64,000 bases of DNA, from NCBI GenBank assembly GCA_964631865.1, contig CAZWAK010000003.1:1-64000 (forward strand). The letters are read 5' to 3'. Within the stretch, counting starts at the first letter, position 1, and each line of letters starts with the position of its first letter. The translations under genes and the position numbers were made by a program. The notes under the pieces were generated by a model. That model had not been told where the DNA came from and did not search any database. It was given only the letters and a program-made list of their open reading frames with translations. This stretch comes from JAFDVL01 sp964631865 (lineage in GTDB: Bacteria; Acidobacteriota; Blastocatellia; RBC074). Of this stretch, positions 60,038-64,000 are shown piece after piece.

Positions 60038-60946
60038 ATGACCGATCATTTAATTCAAGGCACGGCTGCCCACAACACGATTCGATTGATTGCCGCTGTC
60101 ACCACCGATTTGGTGAACGAAGCGTGTAATCGTCACAACACATCGCCGACGGCTTCGGCTGCCTTAGGGCGCGTATTGACGGGCGCGTTGTTGCTGGGGC
60201 GCACCTTCAAAGATTTGGAATTGCTGACGCTGCAAATTCGCGGCGATGGGCCGCTCGGCTCTGCCACCGCCGAAGCTTCGCCGCACGGCACAGTGCGCGG
60301 TTACGTCAACAACCCTGAAGCCGATTTGCCGCCGAATCATCTCGGCAAATTCGATGTCGGCAAACTCATCAAAGGCAATGGCAGCGCGATGCTGCACGTC
60401 ACGCGCGAAGCCGGTTTTGAAATTGGCTTGCGCAAGGAACCGTACACTGGCTCCGTGCTGATGCCGTCGGGCGAGATTGCCGAAGACATCGCGTACTATC
60501 TGAACCGGTCCGAGCAAATCAATTCCGCCGTTGCGCTCGGCGTGTTTTATGAACTCGAACAAGCCCAAGTCACAGCCGCAGGCGGAATGCTGATTCAAGC
60601 CATGCCCGACGCCGATCCGAACATTTTGGTGATGATCGAAGACACCGTAGCGCGGATGCCGCATTTGACGGAACTGATTCGCAAAGGCGCGGACGCCGCC
60701 CAGATTTTGCAGGAAGCATTAGGCTTGGTCGAATTTGATGTGCTGGAACAAATCCCGGTCGAGTTTCGTTGTCGCTGTTCGTACGAACGCGCCATCGGAA
60801 TGGTCGCGTCGCTCGGCGAAGTAGAGATCAAAGATATGATCGAAAAAGATCAGGGTGCCGATTTGACCTGCGGCTTCTGCAACGAAACCTATTCCCTCGA
60901 CGAAGCCGCGCTGCGCCAAATCCTCGCGCCGCCTATCGTGATGTAA
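60038..60946 (+). CDS. hslO: Redox-regulated chaperone Hsp33
   Basis: 302 residues from ATG 60038; the frame is open to 59972 only because the repeat has no stop. Hsp33 N-terminus: GTAAHNTIRLIAAVTTDLVNEACNRH. The C-terminal redox zinc switch is complete: FRCRCSYERA and TCGFCNETYSLDE (CxC and CxxC). Oxidation releases zinc and activates the chaperone. It lies 8 bp before the glycosylase gene. Confidence 0.96.
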   Translation: MTDHLIQGTAAHNTIRLIAAVTTDLVNEACNRHNTSPTASAALGRVLTGALLLGRTFKDLELLTLQIRGDGPLGSATAEASPHGTVRGYVNNPEADLPPNHLGKFDVGKLIKGNGSAMLHVTREAGFEIGLRKEPYTGSVLMPSGEIAEDIAYYLNRSEQINSAVALGVFYELEQAQVTAAGGMLIQAMPDADPNILVMIEDTVARMPHLTELIRKGADAAQILQEALGLVEFDVLEQIPVEFRCRCSYERAIGMVASLGEVEIKDMIEKDQGADLTCGFCNETYSLDEAALRQILAPPIVM

Positions 60947-60954
60947 CCGTCATT

Positions 60955-61593
60955 ATGCTTCCACAAACCTTCGCTGATTCTCTGCGCACCGCCGAAAAAC
61001 AGTTGTCGCGCCGTGATCCCATCCTTCGCCAATTCATCAAACGGCACGGAGAATGTCGGCTGCAACAACACACACGCTACTTCGAGACGCTCGTGAATTC
61101 TATCGTGTCGCAACAACTCTCAACCAAAGCCGCCGAAACGATCTTCCAACGCTTCCGCACGTTGTATGCGCCCGCGAAGTTTCCGAAGCCGGAACAAATT
61201 GTCGCCACGCCGGATGAGACCTTGCGCAGCGTCGGGCTGTCGTCGCAAAAGCTGTCGTACATCAAAGACCTCGCGGCAAAAGTGGATGCCAAACACGTGC
61301 ATCTGAATCGCATCTCGAAAATGAGCGATGAAGAAATCATCGCCGAACTCACGCAAGTCAAAGGCATCGGCGTGTGGACGGTTCACATGTTTTTGATTTT
61401 TTCGCTGGGCCGATTGAACGTGCTGCCAGTGGGTGATTTAGGCATCAGGATGGCGATTCAGCGCGGCTACGGATTTTCAGAGTTGCCAAAACCCGCGGAG
61501 ATTGAAGCCGTCGCCGCGCAAAATCAATGGCAGCCGTATTGTTCCGTTGCGTCGTGGTATTTGTGGCGGAGTCTGGAAAATAAGGCGATGTAG
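60955..61593 (+). CDS. DNA-3-methyladenine glycosylase, AlkA-like
   Basis: 212 residues from ATG 60955 (MLPQTFADSLRTAEKQLSRR). HhH-GPD family: ETLVNSIVSQQLSTKAAETIFQRF, the helix-hairpin-helix LTQVKGIGVWTVHMFLIFSLG, and the catalytic Asp in LPVGDLGIRMA. It removes alkylated purines. It is the compact AlkA/MAG type without the N-terminal AlkA domain. Confidence 0.92.
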   Translation: MLPQTFADSLRTAEKQLSRRDPILRQFIKRHGECRLQQHTRYFETLVNSIVSQQLSTKAAETIFQRFRTLYAPAKFPKPEQIVATPDETLRSVGLSSQKLSYIKDLAAKVDAKHVHLNRISKMSDEEIIAELTQVKGIGVWTVHMFLIFSLGRLNVLPVGDLGIRMAIQRGYGFSELPKPAEIEAVAAQNQWQPYCSVASWYLWRSLENKAM

Positions 61594-61605
61594 CGTCAGC
61601 GCAAA

Positions 61606-61693
61606 CATTCTTCCTTTTTCATTCTTCACTCTTCATTGTCTGACGAGGAAACCCGCGAAAACAATGAAGAAGGAAAAATGAAGAAGGAAGAAT
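61606..61693. repeat. Family G inverted repeat, second copy
   Basis: ATTCTTCCTTTTTCATTCTT on the left and GAAAAATGAAGAAGGAAGAA on the right, around GAGGAAACCCGCG. Same family as 51343, with longer arms and about four mismatches. It lies between the glycosylase gene and the DUF1501 gene end. Confidence 0.75.
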
Positions 61694-61716
61694 GGGCGAA
61701 AAGCCTGCTTCCGCTA

Positions 61717-63153
61717 TCACGCCAGCAGCTTCTTGATGACGTGTCCGTGAACATCGGTCAGCCGGAAATCGCGCCCTTGAAATTTATAGGTCAGCCGCGT
61801 GTGGTCAATCCCCAGGCAATGCAGGATCGTCGCGTTGAGGTCGTGAACTTCGACCGGATCGCGCACGATGTTGTAGCTGAATTCGTCCGTTTCCCCAATC
61901 GTCAAACCCGGCTTGATGCCGCCGCCTGCCATCCAAATCGTGAAGCAGCGCGGGTGATGATCGCGCCCGTAGTTGTCCGCCGTCAACTTGCCTTGCGAAT
62001 AGACCGTGCGCCCGAATTCGCCGCCCCAAATCACCAATGTGTCGTCAAGCATGCCGCGTTCTTTCAGGTCTTCGATCAACGCGGCGGTTGGCTGATCGGT
62101 GTCGCGCGCCTGATTGCGAATCTGTTGCGGGCAGTTGTTGTGTTGATCCCAGCCGCGATGAAACAGTTGAATGAAGCGCACGCCGCGCTCGGCCAAGCGT
62201 CGCGCCAGAATGCAATTCGCGGCATATGTGCCGGGCTTGCGCGCGTCGGGGCCGTACCGCTCGAATGTTTTTTCTGACTCCTTTGACAAATCGGTCAACT
62301 CCGGCACAGACGATTGCATGCGATAGGCCATTTCGTATTGCGCGATGCGCGCCGTGATTTCGGGGTCGCCCGTCGCTTCGGCGTTTTGCTGATTCAGCTT
62401 GGCAAGGTCGTCCAGAAAGCGGCGGCGTACTTTGGCATTCACGCCTTCGGGGTTCGACAAATACCACACGGGATCGGGGCCGCTCTGAAACTTCACGCCT
62501 TGAAATTGCGATGGCAAAAAGCCGCTGCCCCACAGACGATCATAGAGCGGCTGATCGCCCGTGTTGCCCGTGCCGAGCGACACCATCACGACGAACGCCG
62601 GCAGGTCTTTGTTCTCGCTGCCCAGGCCATACGACAGCCACGCGCCCATGCTTGGACGCCCGGCCAATTGAAAGCCCGTCAGCGAAAACGTAATCGCCGG
62701 ATCGTGATTGATCTGTTCGGTGAACATGGACTTAATGAAGCTTACGTTGTCCACGATGCGCGCGGTGTGCGGCAACAACTCGCTCAACGTCGCACCCGAT
62801 TGTCCGTGCTGCGCGAATTTGAAAAGCGACGGCGCAGTTGGAAAGCTGGATTGAAACGCCGTCATTCCGGTCAGGCGTTGTCCTTTGCGAATCGAATCGG
62901 GCAAGTTCTGTCCACGATATTTTTCAAGCTGCGGCTTCGGGTCGAACAGGTCGAGTTGCGACGGCGCGCCCGATTGGAACAGATAAATTACACGCTTGGC
63001 CTTCGATTGCGGAGTTTGGATTGCGGATTGCGGATTTCTCGTGCCGAAGGCGTTTTCATTCAACAACGAAGCGAATGCCGCCGTGCCGATGGTGCAGCGG
63101 TTCAGGAACGCGCGGCGGGTGATTTGCGATTGGAGTTCATCGAGTGGAGTCAT
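61717..63153 (-). CDS. DUF1501 family protein, second copy
   Basis: 478 residues. A Tat-like start (ITRRAFLNRCTIGTAAFASLL). DUF1501 features: RVIYLFQSGAPSQLDLFDPKPQLEK, GAWLSYGLGSENKDLPAFVVMVS, ARRLAERGVRFIQLFHRGWDQH, LVIWGGEFGRTVYSQGK. A repeat-derived peptide (TRNPQSAIQTPQSKAK) follows the signal region. A PSD1 partner is just upstream at 63269. It resembles the 45801 product but with lower identity in the N-terminal third. Confidence 0.93.
   Translation of the reverse strand: MTPLDELQSQITRRAFLNRCTIGTAAFASLLNENAFGTRNPQSAIQTPQSKAKRVIYLFQSGAPSQLDLFDPKPQLEKYRGQNLPDSIRKGQRLTGMTAFQSSFPTAPSLFKFAQHGQSGATLSELLPHTARIVDNVSFIKSMFTEQINHDPAITFSLTGFQLAGRPSMGAWLSYGLGSENKDLPAFVVMVSLGTGNTGDQPLYDRLWGSGFLPSQFQGVKFQSGPDPVWYLSNPEGVNAKVRRRFLDDLAKLNQQNAEATGDPEITARIAQYEMAYRMQSSVPELTDLSKESEKTFERYGPDARKPGTYAANCILARRLAERGVRFIQLFHRGWDQHNNCPQQIRNQARDTDQPTAALIEDLKERGMLDDTLVIWGGEFGRTVYSQGKLTADNYGRDHHPRCFTIWMAGGGIKPGLTIGETDEFSYNIVRDPVEVHDLNATILHCLGIDHTRLTYKFQGRDFRLTDVHGHVIKKLLA
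63006..63037. repeat. In-frame repeat inside the second DUF1501 gene
   Basis: Units of TTGCGGATTGCGGATT and TTGCGGAGTTTGG encode RNPQSAIQTPQS on the minus strand, between the export signal and the first conserved DUF1501 strand. Confidence 0.72.
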
Positions 63154-63169
63154 AGCGTTGTGCCTGTTT

Positions 63170-63259
63170 TTTCACCGCAGAGGCGCAGAGATTGCGCAGA
63201 GGATGCGCAAAGAAAAACTCCGCGAACCTCTGCGAAGCCTCCGCGTCTCTGCGGTGAAA
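63170..63259. repeat. Family J inverted repeat (CACCGCAGAG)
   Basis: Arms TTTCACCGCAGAGGCGCAGA and TCCGCGTCTCTGCGGTGAAA with two mismatches. It fills the gap between the PSD1 stop and the DUF1501 start. Confidence 0.8.
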
Positions 63260-63268
63260 GAGCCGTTC

Positions 63269-64000
63269 TTACTGCTTCGTAATAACTTCATCCAAGTTCA
63301 ATAACAAGCTCGCCACCGTCGTGTACCCCGCCAACTCCGCCACCGGCAGCGTTGCATCATTGCGCTTTTCGCCGATGCGCAGCAGCTTTTCCGCCTCTGC
63401 CACATTCGCACTGTACCATTGTCGTTGCGCTTCAAAGCTGGCGTTCAAGGTTTGCCGTTCGCTGGCTTTCGGCTGACGTGAAGTCACGACACGAAACGCC
63501 CACGCCACTCGTTCATCAATGCTCGTGCCGCCTTCTTTCATCATCCGTTCGGCGAGCATCCGCGCGGCTTCGAGGTAGGTCACATCGTTCATCAGATTCA
63601 GCGCCTGCAACGGCGTATTCGTGCGCGTCTCGCGCACCGTACATTGTTCGCGCGCTGTCGCATCGAAGACAAGCATCGCAGGATTAAAGACCGTGCGCTT
63701 CCAGTAGCTGTACAAACTGCGCCGATACAAATCCGCGCCCTTCGCGTGTTCATACGTTGTCATGTTCGAGAACGTCATATCGCGGAACAATCCTGCGGGT
63801 TGATACGGTTTCACCGAAGGCCCGCCGAGTTTTTCCGTCAACAAACCTGCAACCAGCAACGCCTGATCGCGAATCATTTCGGCAGTGAGTCGCATACGCG
63901 GAAAACCTTGCGAGTGCGGAGTGCGGAGTGCGGAGTGCGGAGTGACAGAAGCTTGCTGATACGTGGCGCTCATCACGATGGTTTTCAGCAGTGCCTTGAT
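63269..64000 (-). CDS. DUF1553 (PSD1) protein, partial at the window end
   Basis: The C-terminal about 243 residues; the reading frame is open to base 64000 and continues outside. Features: VMSATYQQAS, then RMRLTAEMIRDQALLVAGLL, GGPSVKPYQPAGLF, ADLYRRSLYSYWKRTVFNPAMLVFDAT and ETRTNTPLQALNLMNDVTYLEAAR. A repeat-derived peptide (TPHSALRTPHS) sits directly after SATYQQAS. The visible ATG at 63976 is internal, not the start. Confidence 0.93.
   Translation of the reverse strand: MKALLKTIVMSATYQQASVTPHSALRTPHSQGFPRMRLTAEMIRDQALLVAGLLTEKLGGPSVKPYQPAGLFRDMTFSNMTTYEHAKGADLYRRSLYSYWKRTVFNPAMLVFDATAREQCTVRETRTNTPLQALNLMNDVTYLEAARMLAERMMKEGGTSIDERVAWAFRVVTSRQPKASERQTLNASFEAQRQWYSANVAEAEKLLRIGEKRNDATLPVAELAGYTTVASLLLNLDEVITKQ
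63912..63944. repeat. In-frame repeat inside the second PSD1 gene (GAGTGCGG units)
   Basis: About four direct GAGTGCGG units encode TPHSALRTPHS on the minus strand. The position in the protein is the same loop as the repeat at 48647 in the other PSD1 gene. Confidence 0.75.

Noticed and set aside
1..64000. tRNA, rRNA or riboswitch genes
   Set aside because: I looked for cloverleaf-like and conserved rRNA segments and saw none; this is by eye and not exhaustive.

Overview
The window is 64 kb of GC-rich bacterial DNA with a 100-base run of N at 36511-36610. Gene content points to a Gram-negative soil-type bacterium, most likely Acidobacteriota (Blastocatellia-like). The evidence is two DUF1549/DUF1553 (Planctomycete-type cytochrome) plus DUF1501 gene pairs, XisH/XisI, caspase-fold proteins, a CSLREA/DUF11 surface protein, and many dispersed inverted repeats. 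The taxon is an inference; there is no rRNA or other marker gene here.

Layout. (1) 122-3510, minus: an ECF-type sigma factor, a zinc-finger anti-sigma-like protein and a secreted TPR/HEAT protein. (2) 3853-12984, minus: a secreted caspase/TPR protein, a FecR/Big-1-like protein, a 1510-residue FG-GAP/CSLREA/beta-helix/DUF11 surface protein and a lipoprotein. (3) 13141-45037, all minus: a type VI secretion system (T6SS). In transcription order it reads tssK, tssL, tssM, impE/tagJ, tssA, tssB, tssC, hcp, a Stv-like protein, tssE, a PKMT-like methyltransferase, a papain-like protease, tssF, tssG, a CsgG-like protein, a TIR protein, a secreted caspase, tssH/clpV, a macro-domain protein, a GH19 hydrolase, vgrG, two peptidoglycan-binding-type proteins, an HELGH metallopeptidase, two HEAT paralogues and PAAR. 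Twelve of the thirteen core Tss proteins are present; TssJ is not seen. The interleaved non-core genes look like effectors, immunity proteins and adaptors. (4) 45323-51182: two small coiled-coil genes, then a PSD1 (DUF1549/DUF1553) and DUF1501 pair split by xisH/xisI. (5) 51439-55808: an unknown protein, a coiled-coil/H3TH protein, an OmpA/BON protein and a prepilin peptidase. (6) 55903-61593, plus: a GT4 glycosyltransferase, hisC, a DUF4258/YgiT-type pair, hisB, hisH, hslO and an AlkA-like glycosylase. (7) 61717-64000, minus: a second DUF1501 gene and a PSD1 gene that runs off the window.

The most unusual layer is the repeats. Many intercistronic gaps, including inside the T6SS and his clusters, hold a 60-130 bp inverted-repeat element, usually of a different sequence family. 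One palindrome recurs with the same spacing upstream of the ribosome binding sites of csgG, tssA and ompA, followed by a T-rich run. Short-unit repeats also sit in frame inside both PSD1 genes and one DUF1501 gene. A low-GC TIR gene is followed by an attC-like imperfect palindrome and preceded by an array of short palindromes.
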